Counted from the first letter of the stretch, positions 24,300 through 34,329 are shown. The stretch is DNA of 64,000 nucleotides from Streptomyces sp. Edi2 (GCF_040253635.1 NZ_JBEJGX010000003.1:7527501-7591500); one strand, 5' to 3'. Translations and numbers: made by a program. Notes: a model not told the origin generated them from the letters alone.

Positions 24300-26264
24300 T
24301 CAGTTGCCTCGGGCGCAGTCGTAGAGGGTGAAGCTTCCGTCCGAGTTCCGGCCGTAGGCGCTTGGGGGGACGGGGGTGCAGGTTTTCTTCACCCAGGCCG
24401 ATGCCGGTGTGGACGGGCGGCGCGTGGTGAGCAGGGCGTAGCGCAGTTGGTGGGTGGAGACCAGGTCGCTGAGCTGTGGTGCGGTCGGGTAGGGGGTCAG
24501 GCCGGTGAAGCCGCCCATGACGAGCATGGGTTGGGGGGTGGCGCGCAGCAGGGGCGCGGCGCCGTAGGCGGCTTGGGTGGCGAGCAGGTACTTCTCTCCG
24601 GAGCGGTGTGCGAAGAGGTAGTTCAGGAGCGCGGTGTCCCGTGGGGATGGTTCGTTCAAAGGGTTTCGTCGGATCTTGGCCCGGTGGCCTTGCACATCCT
24701 GGTAGCCGGGGCCGACCGGTCCGGCCAGTGGTTCTATCGGTGAGCCGGGGTAGTGCGGATTCAGGCAGGATGCGGCCCAGACGGCCGGGGCGAGCAGTAC
24801 GGCCGTCAGGGACGCTGCCAGGGCACCGTGCACCGCCCTTCGTGGGGTGCGTGGCCCGCTGGTCCACAGACCGACGGACCCGCACATGCCGAGCATCAGC
24901 ACCATCGGCAGCAGCCAGGGCGCGAATTCGCTGTGCGGGCCTTCAATTGCCGTGGTCCAGAGGGCTGTTATCCCGACTGCGATGGGCAGTGCCGCCCGGC
25001 GTCGGCCACCGGCGCGGTACTCGGCCCAGAAGAGGGCGACTCCGCTGCCGGTGAGCGCGGCCAGGGCCGGGGCCAGTACGGTCGTGTAGTAGCCGTGGTT
25101 GCCGTTGGAGTTGCTGAACACCAGGATGTGCATCCCCAGCCAGCCGCCCCAGAGCAGGAACCCTGTCCGTGGCCCGTCGGTGCGCGGTTGTCCGGTGCGC
25201 CACCACACGCCCAGTGCCAAGGCCAGTACGGCGAGCGGCAGGAGCCAGGCGATCTGCGGGCCCACGGTCTGGTTGACCACCATGGTCCAGCCCGTGTTCC
25301 CGGTGGTGCGGCTGGCGGCGGTGCCGGCGACGGCGCCCAGCGCGTGCGGGTCGTCGCCGAAGCGGCTCAGCCCGTTGTAGCCGAAGACCAGAGTGAAGGG
25401 GTTGTTGTTGGCGGTCCCGTCGACGTAGGGACGGTTCGTGGCGGGGGAAGCCCATACCAGCAGAAGCCAGGAGCAGGAGACGACGAGTGCGGCCGTCCCG
25501 GCGAGCAGCAATCGTCGGGCCCGGTCCCACCGGGAGCCGGGCGCTGCCAGTTGGTACACCGCGGCGAAGACCGGCAGGACGAGCCACGCCTGGAGCATCT
25601 TTGCCTGGAAGGCCAGTCCGACCCATGTCCCGCAGACGAGCAGCGGAAGCAGTCTCCGGGTGCGGACGGCCTTCTGTAGCGACCCTGCCGCGAGGACCAG
25701 CAGCAGGACGAGCAGGGTGTCGGGGATGTTGTGCCGGTTGAGTGCGACTGTGGCCGGGGTGAGGGTGAGTGCCAGCGCGGCGAGCAGCCCTGCGAGGGGG
25801 CCGGCCCAGGCACGGACGATCCGGTGCAGCGCCCAGACGGCGAGTACGCCCTCCAGCACCTGCGGCAGTACCGCCGCCCAGTTGTACGGTCCGAGGAGCC
25901 TGACGGAGAGGGCCTGCGGCCACAGCGCACCGGGGATCTTGTCCAGGGTGATCGAGCCGCTCGGGTCGAGCCCGCCGAAGAAGAAGGCGTGCCAGTCCGC
26001 TGCCATCGACCGCACAGCCGAGGTGTAGTACGGGTGCACCGCGGCACGGTCGATGGCCCAGGTGTAGAGCACCGCGGCAAGTACCAGGATCAGCAGCAGG
26101 GCGTATGACTCCCGGCCGATGCGGATCCGTTGACGGCGCTTGGCGTGGACGGCGCCTCTGATCGAGCGCGAGCGGTGGCGGCGGTCGGTGGCGTCCTGGG
26201 TGACGGGGGCGGTGGCCATGGCGGGGTCTCTCCTGGGGCGGCGGGCTGGGGGCGTCGGCTTCAC
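24300..26264 (-). CDS. GT39/ArnT-like membrane glycosyltransferase
   Basis: 654 aa. About ten to twelve membrane segments, first at 55-72 (SYALLLILVLAAVLYTWAI). The large extracytoplasmic loop after it contains HAFFFGGLDPSGSITLDKIP, which matches the loop of polyprenyl-phosphate-sugar-dependent mannosyl/arabinosyl transferases. The C-terminal 150 residues form a soluble outer domain (LLNYLFAHRSGEKYLLATQA, VMGGFTGLTPYPT). It transfers a sugar from a lipid carrier outside the membrane; acceptor unknown. It is 3-4 nt from the NlpC/P60 gene (overlapping ends), in one minus-strand operon with capB/capC. Confidence 0.85.
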   Translation of the reverse strand: MKPTPPARRPRRDPAMATAPVTQDATDRRHRSRSIRGAVHAKRRQRIRIGRESYALLLILVLAAVLYTWAIDRAAVHPYYTSAVRSMAADWHAFFFGGLDPSGSITLDKIPGALWPQALSVRLLGPYNWAAVLPQVLEGVLAVWALHRIVRAWAGPLAGLLAALALTLTPATVALNRHNIPDTLLVLLLVLAAGSLQKAVRTRRLLPLLVCGTWVGLAFQAKMLQAWLVLPVFAAVYQLAAPGSRWDRARRLLLAGTAALVVSCSWLLLVWASPATNRPYVDGTANNNPFTLVFGYNGLSRFGDDPHALGAVAGTAASRTTGNTGWTMVVNQTVGPQIAWLLPLAVLALALGVWWRTGQPRTDGPRTGFLLWGGWLGMHILVFSNSNGNHGYYTTVLAPALAALTGSGVALFWAEYRAGGRRRAALPIAVGITALWTTAIEGPHSEFAPWLLPMVLMLGMCGSVGLWTSGPRTPRRAVHGALAASLTAVLLAPAVWAASCLNPHYPGSPIEPLAGPVGPGYQDVQGHRAKIRRNPLNEPSPRDTALLNYLFAHRSGEKYLLATQAAYGAAPLLRATPQPMLVMGGFTGLTPYPTAPQLSDLVSTHQLRYALLTTRRPSTPASAWVKKTCTPVPPSAYGRNSDGSFTLYDCARGN

Positions 26265-27301
26265 AGGCGGCGGGCCATGCGGAACCCTTGGGCGTAGAAG
26301 CCATGGCCGTCGAGCGTCGCGCGGCCGGCCAGGTCGCCCATGGTGGGCCCGTTGGCCCGCGAGCGGCTGGAGTAGAAGCGCGGGCGCCCGTCAGTGTCCG
26401 GCCCCAGATATATGCCGCAGTGGTCGATGCCGTGCGGTCTGCCGATGTCGATGGCGAAGAAGACAAGGTCGCCGGGGAGCAGCAGGCTGAAGTCGGCAGG
26501 TGGCCGGCCGGTGTTCGGTATCAGCAGCACGCCCGGGGCCCGAGAGGCGATCGCGTAGGCCCGGCGGGGCAGGCCGATCCCCGGGCTGTTGGTGGCGTGC
26601 ATGGGGTAGCCCATCCGGTAGCCCCAGACCAGGCGCATAAAGCCGGAGCAGTCCACGTCCCCGTAGCGCTCCTTCTCCGGGTACTTGCGCATGCCGTCCG
26701 GAAAGGTCCAGGGAGTGCCGAGGTAGTCGTAGAAGTCGGACTTCTCATCGCGGTAGTGGAACGACGTCGGTGACTGCCCGGGAACGAGCGGCCCGAAGTG
26801 GGCCTTGCCGGCGTAGCGCACACCCGATGCCGTGTGCAGATCGTGTGCCCCGTCGCCGTACTGGAAGGCCACGGCGATGGCGTCCGGACTGCGGTCGGCA
26901 AGGGCCTTGGGGAACCACTCCCGGAACCAGCGGGTTCGCTCCTTGCCCTGACTCCATGCGCTGCCCATCAGCCGCACCCAGGCGTCGCTGTGCACCACCG
27001 CGCCGGTGGTGCGCGGCTCGCTCCAGGTACGGGTCGGGCCGGTCAGCAGTGCGGTGCGGGCGCCGTCGGTGAAGGTGGCCAGCTCGCGGTCGTCGGCGGC
27101 GCGAACCACCGTACGGGCGGGCGCGGCGCGGCGCTCGAAGCGGTAGCTGCCGGCCGGTACGGCGAAGTCACCGCCCGGTACGCCGCTTCCCAAGTGGTGC
27201 CATGCGTATCCGGTAACCGCTCCGGCAGCGGCCAGGCCGGCGGCGCATGTCAGGATCTGACGGCGACTGGGCCTGCCGGGCGGGGTGGGGCCGGTCCCCA
27301 T
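26261..27301 (-). CDS. Tat-exported NlpC/P60 peptidase
   Basis: 346 aa, ATG 27301 with AGAGGAGGT upstream. The N-terminus carries a Tat-like signal (PSRRQILTCAAGLAAAGAV, residues 11-29). The NlpC/P60 core has catalytic Cys218 in DVDCSGFMRLVWG and His294 in IDHCGIYLG. Such enzymes cut gamma-D-glutamyl bonds in peptidoglycan. In a CapB/CapC locus the natural inference is trimming or release of gamma-linked polyglutamate, in place of the usual CapD/PgsE function. The residues between 60 and 190 form an unassigned N-terminal domain. Confidence 0.82.
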   Translation of the reverse strand: MGTGPTPPGRPSRRQILTCAAGLAAAGAVTGYAWHHLGSGVPGGDFAVPAGSYRFERRAAPARTVVRAADDRELATFTDGARTALLTGPTRTWSEPRTTGAVVHSDAWVRLMGSAWSQGKERTRWFREWFPKALADRSPDAIAVAFQYGDGAHDLHTASGVRYAGKAHFGPLVPGQSPTSFHYRDEKSDFYDYLGTPWTFPDGMRKYPEKERYGDVDCSGFMRLVWGYRMGYPMHATNSPGIGLPRRAYAIASRAPGVLLIPNTGRPPADFSLLLPGDLVFFAIDIGRPHGIDHCGIYLGPDTDGRPRFYSSRSRANGPTMGDLAGRATLDGHGFYAQGFRMARRL

Positions 27302-27357
27302 GGTGCACCTCCTCTACGTATGCGTACGGACGGGTGTGGCGGACGTGTGCGGCTCGT

Positions 27358-27840
27358 TCAGCCGACGGGCAGTGCACCCAGCAGCAGCCCGGCAACCAGC
27401 ACCACATACGTGCCGAGGGTCACCGCGGTGGTGGAGATCACGGTGGCCGCCAATGGCTGGCGGACCAGCTGATAGGCGATCAGGCCGGGCACGATGAAGC
27501 CCAGGGTCTGGGCGGTATACAGGAGCGGGAACTCGTGCTGGAGGCCGAGCATCACCGTGGTCTGGAGCAGTACTGCGGACAGCACCACGGCGGCGAACAG
27601 CCGCTTCCCGTAAAGGATCACATGACGCTGGAGGACCTTGGTCGCGACGAGGGTGAGGGCCGTGATGCCGATCATCATCGCGGCCCGGACCACATCCGTG
27701 ACCAGGGTCAGCGCCAACCAGCCGGGGGTGATCATGCCGCCGGGAGAGAGGTTGGTGGTCAGATAGCAGATCAGCGAGAAGAGCAGTCCGAGGGCGATCC
27801 CCAGTGCGGCGGTCTGCGGAGTGACGATGACGGGGATCAC
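27358..27840 (-). CDS. capC: Poly-gamma-glutamate synthesis protein CapC/PgsC
   Basis: 160 aa with four or five membrane segments. GTG start at 27840 overlaps the capB stop (GTGA). The opening PQTAALGIALGLLFSLICYL followed by NLSPGGMITPGWLAL is the CapC hallmark: a conserved NLSPGG(M/L)I(T)PG block after the first helix. CapC forms the membrane part of the polyglutamate synthase with CapB. Confidence 0.88.
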   Translation of the reverse strand: MIPVIVTPQTAALGIALGLLFSLICYLTTNLSPGGMITPGWLALTLVTDVVRAAMMIGITALTLVATKVLQRHVILYGKRLFAAVVLSAVLLQTTVMLGLQHEFPLLYTAQTLGFIVPGLIAYQLVRQPLAATVISTTAVTLGTYVVLVAGLLLGALPVG

Positions 27841-29171
27841 AGCGGCTTCCTTGCGGTCTCGTACCGGGCGTCGGCACGGGTGGGGGAGGGGCTTGGGATA
27901 TGTGCGCCGGATGTCGGGCCGTTCAGCGGCGCCACCCAGGTGTACGGCACCGGCTCGGGCGGGTGCGCGACCGGAAGCGGCTCGTCGGTGTGGTCCGAGG
28001 GCAGCTTGTCGAGGTGCTCCAGAAGCAGTTCGCCCTGGCCGTGGATATTGCCGATGGCCACCAGCGAGGAATCCGGGGCCAGTTCGGCGAGGATGGCATG
28101 GGTCAGCTCCTGCGCGTCGCGCCGGTCACCGCCCAGGTCCACCACCCGGCCCGACGAGCCCGGAGGGATGCCGTCGCGGGCGCTCTTGGTGGGATGCCCG
28201 ATGAGGAAGACCGTCTCCGGGGCCAGATCGGGGACGATCGCTCCCATCTGCCCATTGCGTTCCACCCGGTCGGGGCGACAGTTGATGACCAGGTTCAGCG
28301 GGCGGCGGATCGCACCGAGCTCCTCCAGCTGACGGACGTTCATCAATGTCGACTCGGGGTCGTTGGCGGCGAAGACATTGGCGAAGCGCAGCCGCTTGCC
28401 GTCCGGTGTGCGGTAGCGCTCGACGGAGAGCACGCCGGGGTCCGGCGGCGCGTCCCACATACCGCGCAGTGCGGTGGCCCGGTCCACGCCGAGCAGTCCG
28501 GCCACCGCCAGCGCGATGGCGACGTTCTCCTTGAAGGTGAACCAACTGAACTCGCGCAGCTCCTCGTCGGTGACCGACTCCGGATCGACCGAGATCAGGC
28601 GGCACCTCCGTTTGTCCGCCTCCTCCTTGAGGAGGTGCAGCCGCTCCTGCTCGGCGGTGACACAGACCCCGCCGACCGGCATCGACCGGGACAGCGAGCG
28701 GGCCACATCGTCCAGCGTCGGGCCCATTTCGGCGAGGTGGTCCTCGCGGACGTTGCACAGCACGCCGATGGTGGAGCGGATCAGCTTCTCCTGGTTGACC
28801 TCCTGAAGTGCGGGCATCACCGCCATGCACTCGATCACCAGAGCCTCCGGCCGGTACGCCGCCGCGCGCCGGACGATGCCGATCTGCTCAACGACATTCG
28901 CGATGCCGAACTTCCGGTACACCGGTTCCTCGGTGGCATCCGGGTGGATGAACCGGGCAGCGGTGCCGGTGGTCTTGGCCACGGTGACCAGCCCACCCCC
29001 GCGCAGTGCCCCCGCGCACAGCCGCGTGATCGAGCTCTTGCCGCGAATGCCGTTGACCAGCACCCGAGTGGGGACCTGCGCCAGCGCGGCGTAATGGCGC
29101 CGTTGCTCCAGCACGCCGGCGACCAGCAGCACAGCACAGCTCAACAGCAGCACAACATAGAGAAAAAGCAC
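27837..29171 (-). CDS. capB: Poly-gamma-glutamate ligase CapB/PgsB
   Basis: 444 aa from GTG 29171 with GAAGGA upstream. An N-terminal membrane helix (1-20) precedes the Mur-ligase-like ATPase: P-loop GIRGKSS at 41-47, then ECMAVMPALQ and CNVREDHLAEMGPT, both typical of CapB. ATP is used to activate glutamate for gamma-linked polymerisation. The last about 60 residues are Pro-rich and not conserved. Operon order capB-capC-NlpC/P60-GT39; no capA homolog is visible in the window. Confidence 0.9.
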   Translation of the reverse strand: MLFLYVVLLLSCAVLLVAGVLEQRRHYAALAQVPTRVLVNGIRGKSSITRLCAGALRGGGLVTVAKTTGTAARFIHPDATEEPVYRKFGIANVVEQIGIVRRAAAYRPEALVIECMAVMPALQEVNQEKLIRSTIGVLCNVREDHLAEMGPTLDDVARSLSRSMPVGGVCVTAEQERLHLLKEEADKRRCRLISVDPESVTDEELREFSWFTFKENVAIALAVAGLLGVDRATALRGMWDAPPDPGVLSVERYRTPDGKRLRFANVFAANDPESTLMNVRQLEELGAIRRPLNLVINCRPDRVERNGQMGAIVPDLAPETVFLIGHPTKSARDGIPPGSSGRVVDLGGDRRDAQELTHAILAELAPDSSLVAIGNIHGQGELLLEHLDKLPSDHTDEPLPVAHPPEPVPYTWVAPLNGPTSGAHIPSPSPTRADARYETARKPL

Positions 29172-29184
29172 GTCAGTTGGTCCT

Positions 29185-31512
29185 TCACTGCTGCGGCGGG
29201 CCGCCGGTTCGGAACGATGGGGCAGGGACAGAGGCCACGTAAGCTCGCCCGCCGCCGCGGTCCCGCTCCACCAGCGCCTGCCGGAGCAGTTCCAGACTGC
29301 GGGTGACCGAGCCGCACTCGTCGTGGTGGACCGGGTACAGGACGGTGCGGCGGTCACCGCCGGCCAGCCGCTCCGCGCATCCGGTGACGGCGCGCAGCGG
29401 CCTGACCACCACGATGTGCAGCCAGCCGAGGCAGGCGCCCCCCACGGACAGGGCGAGCAGCCCGGCCAGCATGGTGCGTGCCTGGACCTGGAATGCCGCC
29501 AGTTTGAGGGCTTCGGCGGGCTCGGCGGAGACCACCCGCCAGCCGAGTCCAGCGGCAGGCCCCGTCTGTGCCAGTGGCGCGGCGGCCACGACCGACAGGC
29601 CCTCGCCCGGCGCGGTCCCCGCGTGGAGTACGGCCGATGCCGGGTGACCCGCGCCGCCGGGTGCCGCGTCGGTCTTGGTCACCAGACGGGTGAGGTGCCG
29701 GCTGGGAAGGGACTGGAAGGCTTGAAAGCCGACGCTCGCCGCGAGCACTCTGTGGTGCTCGTCGGTCAGCCACACTCTGCCGAGCCCCGGTCGGGCAACC
29801 AGGTCATTCAGCGCGTCAACGCCGATCTCTGCGACGACTACAGCCGGGGTGCCTTCGGCGTTCTTGACGTCTTTGGCGTTCCTGGCCGGCGGGATCTGGG
29901 CGTAGGCGGCGATCGCGGGGATCTTGCCCGACGTCGTGACCTGGGTGACTCCGTCGCCGGTCGGACGGACGAGGGTGTGCAGCGGGTGCTCGCCCGCCCG
30001 CAGCATGACGGCACCGGTGCGGTCCAGCACATACAGGGATCGGTACATGGGATGGCCGGCGTGTTCACGTCGCAGAACCTTCGCCGCCCGCTCCCGTGGC
30101 GCACTGGTGATGGCTGATGCCATCGCCGCGAGGTCGGCGTGGCTCTGGTCGAGTGACTGCTGCACCCGGTCGGCGGTGGCTTCGGTGCGTGCCTGCTGGT
30201 CGGCGACGGCGGCTGCCGGTACGGCCTTGGCTGCCGGTACACGGTTGAGCAGGAACAGCAGCGGTACCCCCCACGCGGCGATCACCAGTGCGCACACGAG
30301 CACCAGAGCGCGGGCACCGGGGCGGCGCCGCACTGGCCGCACAGGCTCCGGTCCGGTCTCGCCGAGCAGCTGGCGGCGAATCGCCTCCAGCGCCCGGCCG
30401 AGCCTGCCGGGCTCGTCGAACGCGAAGACCGGCACCGACCGCGCCAACTCCTCGCGTTCCCCGGGTCTTTCGCAAACCTTGGCCAGCCGGGCGGCGGACA
30501 GGTGCAGCCGCAGCAACGGCCGCTGCATCGTGCCCCACAGCACCAGGGTGACCAGCACGGCGATTACCACCAGCGCACCCGCGGCGGCGAGGGCAAACCA
30601 CGTATGGTCGACTTTCTCCCTCGCCGGAGCCACATCCCGGAACGTCAGGACGGTCAGCCCCAGGCCGGAGGTGTCGTCCTTGCCGTCCGTCGCGGCGACC
30701 GACGCCCACCCCGTGACCCTGCGCAGCCCGTTGTGACCGTCACCGAGCACGCTGCCCGCGACATCGCCGGTGTGAAGGTCAGCGTTCGCGGCGTTCGCCG
30801 CAGCGGCGGGCAGCGCGCGGTGGTCGGTAGGGGGCACCAGGGTCGTGCCGGTGGTGGCGGCGGTGGCAACCACCTTTCCGTTCCGGTCCACCAGTTGACC
30901 GGTGCGCCCGGCTCCGTACACCGCTGGAGCAGAGATCTTTTCCGAGGCGACAAGTAGCAGTTCGCGTTCCTCAGGGCCCTGGTCCCCTACCAGGTCACCT
31001 GCCTGATCGTGGTACTCGTCCTGCTTGCGACCCGGAGCGGGGACGGCCACCCGGGCAAAGAGCAGCAGCCGTGGTGCGGCACTGCCCGAAACGACCAGTC
31101 GGGGCGCGATGTTCGCGGTATCGGGCCGCACCAGAGCCGCCGCATCCACCCCGGTCAGCGGCACCGTTTCACCACTGGCCGCCAGCGGTCTGCCGGTGCG
31201 CGGGTCGAGCAGCACACCGCCCTCCGCAGGGTGCCCGGTCGGGAGAAGGGACCGCAGTAGTGCCGCCGGATTGCTGCTGCCGGCGGGCGTGTCCGACGCC
31301 GCAGAGCGGCGCACTGCCCTGGCTCTTGCGTTGATGGAGCTCCCGACCGAGTCGGCGGCATCCTGGGCGATCTGGCGTTCGGCGTCGCGTAAAGCCTGGG
31401 GGACATCCTGTTCGTGAACGGTACTGAGGCCGAGGGCGGTGAACGCGGCAACTGCCAGCAAGGCGCAGAGCAATGCGGCGATCGGTGGGCGGATGCCTCC
31501 GAGCAAAGGCAT
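29185..31512 (-). CDS. Tandem Cache-HAMP membrane protein of the polyglutamate locus
   Basis: 775 aa. Layout: TM1 at about 8-28; Cache-like outer domain; TM2 near 325-350 (WFALAAAGALVVIAVLVTLV) with a HAMP-like stretch (LHLSAARLAKVCERP); TM3 (ALVLVCALVIAAWGVPLLFL); second Cache-like domain; TM4 (TMLAGLLALSVGGACLGWL) and a HAMP domain (RPLRAVTGCAERLAGGDRR). No kinase, cyclase or methyl-acceptor output follows. So it is a sensor-like duplication without output domain, just upstream of capB (13 nt). ATG 31512 has no ribosome binding site; a slightly longer start is possible. It may control or scaffold the CapBC synthase. Confidence 0.7.
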   Translation of the reverse strand: MPLLGGIRPPIAALLCALLAVAAFTALGLSTVHEQDVPQALRDAERQIAQDAADSVGSSINARARAVRRSAASDTPAGSSNPAALLRSLLPTGHPAEGGVLLDPRTGRPLAASGETVPLTGVDAAALVRPDTANIAPRLVVSGSAAPRLLLFARVAVPAPGRKQDEYHDQAGDLVGDQGPEERELLLVASEKISAPAVYGAGRTGQLVDRNGKVVATAATTGTTLVPPTDHRALPAAAANAANADLHTGDVAGSVLGDGHNGLRRVTGWASVAATDGKDDTSGLGLTVLTFRDVAPAREKVDHTWFALAAAGALVVIAVLVTLVLWGTMQRPLLRLHLSAARLAKVCERPGEREELARSVPVFAFDEPGRLGRALEAIRRQLLGETGPEPVRPVRRRPGARALVLVCALVIAAWGVPLLFLLNRVPAAKAVPAAAVADQQARTEATADRVQQSLDQSHADLAAMASAITSAPRERAAKVLRREHAGHPMYRSLYVLDRTGAVMLRAGEHPLHTLVRPTGDGVTQVTTSGKIPAIAAYAQIPPARNAKDVKNAEGTPAVVVAEIGVDALNDLVARPGLGRVWLTDEHHRVLAASVGFQAFQSLPSRHLTRLVTKTDAAPGGAGHPASAVLHAGTAPGEGLSVVAAAPLAQTGPAAGLGWRVVSAEPAEALKLAAFQVQARTMLAGLLALSVGGACLGWLHIVVVRPLRAVTGCAERLAGGDRRTVLYPVHHDECGSVTRSLELLRQALVERDRGGGRAYVASVPAPSFRTGGPPQQ

Positions 31513-32497
31513 GTCGGCGCGGCGTCGGGTGCGGTGCGGACGGGGCGCGCGGGCAACAGCGTGCAGGGCAGCGTCCTCTCGGCATGCGGGGGGCGGTAGT
31601 GCGGCAACTCGATGAGTATGAATACCGGGATCACAGGATAATCACAAGGTGGTTCGTGCTGTGCTCTCCATGTCGGCCCACACGGAACCGGGCTCAACTC
31701 ACCTTTGGGATAGGTTACTTATGCGTCATCGATCTCATCCCGGCGTGCGGGAAGTCCCAACCTGCCTCCTGGCAGCTCAGATTGACTGCTCGTTACCGGT
31801 CTGCATTCGACGCCTCACGCACAGTTGCGGTTGCGCCGAATGCTGCCTCCAAAACGGCCCTTCCGAGGGAATCTACAAACCCACAGGGGCGGTTGGCGAG
31901 GCTCTTCAGTTACGAACTGGAGCGTAATAAAAGCGCTCAGTGAAAACGGTGAGCAAATCTTCTGGAGTCTGGATCCGATGGCCACCATCCGACGATGGCG
32001 TTAATCAGCCATCTCCCGCAGAGGTGTTCTGACCGGCGTGAGTGTTCCGGAAGCCATCGCGCTGAGGCGATGGAACGGTCGCTCAGGTCGGCCCTCTGCC
32101 GGCTCGGTCCTTGCTGCTGCAACTGGTTGCCTGAGGATGTCGAGTGGCCGATCGCCGGCAACTACCACACGTCGTGCCAGGAGTTTTCTCCCGCGCGCAT
32201 CCGTATGGGCACTCGTCGTTGCTCAACTCGGTAACGTGCTCCACGAGCGCCTACAGATCGTTCCCAGCCATATAAGTCCAGCGAAAAAGACCGGTCGCAG
32301 GGACCGGCGGCGGACGGGGCACGAAGTAGACACCGTGCATTTCTGGACGCGTCATCAGTGCTCGCCTCACCAGTCACCGTAGGCATAACTCGCCGCACAA
32401 TCAGGTGGGTTGGTACGGCCATGGCAAAACTGCCTATACGATGACCGCCAGCCGATCGTTGATCACGTGCCAATTACCACCATGGAGGGGGCTGCCC
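31513..32497. other. About 1-kb intergenic region with lower GC
   Basis: Noticeably AT-richer than its surroundings and without a supported gene. Small hairpins occur at about 32055-32075 (CCATCGC/GCGATGG) and near 32290-32310. It must contain promoters for both divergent flanking genes (the Cache-HAMP protein and the secreted esterase). Several short frames lack ribosome binding sites and codon bias. Confidence 0.4.
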
Positions 32498-33856
32498 ATG
32501 AAGCATGCACGCAGGCGCCACAGCCGGTTGCGCACCCGGGTCGCCGGCACCACAGGACTACTGGCCCTCGCCCTGGGCGCCGGAGTCGCGCCGGCTGTCG
32601 CCGCCGGGAAGAGCAATGTTGTGCCCGTGACCGCGGCGGATCCCGGCACGGACGAAGCCCCGGACCAGGCGGCGGCCTTGGACGCGGCGCAAGCTGCGGG
32701 CCTGGTGCCGTCCTTGGACGACGCAGCGGAAACCCCGCGCCTTGCGGCGCAACCCCAGCGCCATGCGGCGCCCGTGGCCCCTGCCCCGGCACCGGCCCCG
32801 GGCCAGCTGACTCTCCCCGCCCCGACCGGGCGGCATGGCGTCGGTACGGTCGACCTCCACCTGCGCGACTCAAAACGCACGGATCCGTGGGTGCCCGGAC
32901 AGCAGCGCGAGCTGATGGTCTCGCTGTGGTATCCGGCCACGGACACGTCCCGCTATCCCGCCGCCCCCCTCCCCAACAGCCCTCAGGTGCTGCCGGGCGG
33001 GGTGACCATGCCCACCACTGCCGGTCATACCGGCGCCCCGGTTGACCGCAAGGCTGGCAAGCTGCCGGTGCTGCTGTACTCGCCCGGCGGGCGCGGGAAC
33101 CGGGGGACGGGGACCGCACTGGTTCAGGACCTGGCCAGCCGCGGCTACTTGGTCGTCACCATCGACCACACCCACGACACCGGCGACGTGGTGTTCCCTG
33201 GCGGGCGGCATGAGGGGAGCATGCTGCCGCCAGGCACCAAATCGCGCGACTTGATCGACGTCCGGGCGGCGGACTCCCGCTTCGTCCTCGACCAGCTGGC
33301 CGAGATCGCCCGCGGCCACAACCCGGATGCGGAACAGAAGCCCCTCCCCACCGGGCTGACGCGGGCCGCGAGCACAAAACATGTCGGGATGTTCGGCGCT
33401 TCCCTCGGCGGAGGATCGGTGGCCGCTGCCATGCAAGGGGACTCCAGGATCGACGCCGGCGTGAATCTGGACGGCCAGCTCTTCGGCTCGTCGGAACACC
33501 AGCGCCTCGACCGCCCCTACATGCTGTTCAGTTCCGAGCACCACAACCGCGACACCGACGGGAGCTGGGAGCGGCTCTGGGACAACCTGCACGGAGAGCG
33601 GCTCGACTTGAAGCTGCGCAACTCCGGACACAACTCCTTCGTCGACAACCAGGTCCTGTTCCCTCAGGCGCCGGGCGCATTCGGGATAACCCCGGAACTG
33701 ATGCAGCAGGCACTCGGCACGATCGACCCCAACCGCTCCATCGAGGTCCAGCGCACCTACGTCGCCGCCTTCTTCGACAAGCATCTGCGCCATCGGCACA
33801 GCCACCTGCTCGACGGCCCCTCGCACCATTACCCGGAGGTCGACTTCGTCCGCTGA
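32498..33856 (+). CDS. Secreted PAF-acetylhydrolase-like esterase
   Basis: 452 aa from ATG 32498 with GGAGGGGG upstream. Signal peptide 1-36 (RTRVAGTTGLLALALGAGVA then APAVAAG). An Ala/Pro-rich linker (60-115) precedes the hydrolase. The strand LMVSLWYPATDTSRYPAAPL is typical of the PAF-AH II family. Nucleophile Ser in MFGASLGGGS near 295; acid probably in VNLDGQLFG; His in LRNSGHNSF near 370. It would cleave short acyl esters or similar substrates outside the cell. No obvious operon partner. Confidence 0.82.
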   Translation: MKHARRRHSRLRTRVAGTTGLLALALGAGVAPAVAAGKSNVVPVTAADPGTDEAPDQAAALDAAQAAGLVPSLDDAAETPRLAAQPQRHAAPVAPAPAPAPGQLTLPAPTGRHGVGTVDLHLRDSKRTDPWVPGQQRELMVSLWYPATDTSRYPAAPLPNSPQVLPGGVTMPTTAGHTGAPVDRKAGKLPVLLYSPGGRGNRGTGTALVQDLASRGYLVVTIDHTHDTGDVVFPGGRHEGSMLPPGTKSRDLIDVRAADSRFVLDQLAEIARGHNPDAEQKPLPTGLTRAASTKHVGMFGASLGGGSVAAAMQGDSRIDAGVNLDGQLFGSSEHQRLDRPYMLFSSEHHNRDTDGSWERLWDNLHGERLDLKLRNSGHNSFVDNQVLFPQAPGAFGITPELMQQALGTIDPNRSIEVQRTYVAAFFDKHLRHRHSHLLDGPSHHYPEVDFVR

Positions 33857-33946
33857 ACCGACCGGCGGTCACCGCCGGCGACTCCACCCGTCGGCCACTG
33901 AACAGGTCGACGGTATGTCGCCGCGGCCACGCGTATGAGGAGAGTC

Positions 33947-34262
33947 ATGGCCAACTCGGCATCTCGCAGCCCTCGTACTGCCTATATTCGCCCTCGTCCT
34001 CCCTGAGGCCCTCCAGCCCACTGCCGGTGCCGAAACGGCTCCGCTGCCGTACCCGACGCGGTCCGACTACCGCATCAAGGGCATCCAGCCGGACTTCTGG
34101 TCCACCAAGGACGAGATCGCCGGCAACAACGCCGGCGGTGTGTCCATGAACCTCGTCTGGGCGGACTGGGAGCAGAGCGCCAAGGCGGCCCCGTGCGCCG
34201 CCGGTGAGCAGGAGTGCGACGGTCGCTGCTTCACCATCCGCCCCGAGGCGGACTCGGCCATC
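33947..34262 (+). pseudogene. Remnant of a secreted protein (5' part only)
   Basis: ATG 33947 has a good GAGGAGAG site, but the signal-peptide-like sequence (VLPIFALVLPEALQPTAGAE) is in another frame, so an early frameshift exists. The continuation SDYRIKGIQPDFWSTKDEIA then NAGGVSMNLVWADWE resembles the N-terminus of a secreted glycoside-hydrolase-like protein; I think of DUF5722 but am not sure. At about 34262 it joins unrelated DNA. Confidence 0.5.
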
Positions 34263-34329
34263 AGCGAGGGCTGTCCGGAGGCGAGTCTGGCCGTGGGCGA
34301 AACGGTCCGGCGTGCTCCCTCGTCGCCCG

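Noticed and set aside
31649-31927. Short frame preceded by TAGGTT, possible leaderless gene at 31720
   Set aside because: The translation is Cys/His-rich without any recognisable pattern and codon use is unlike the neighbouring genes.
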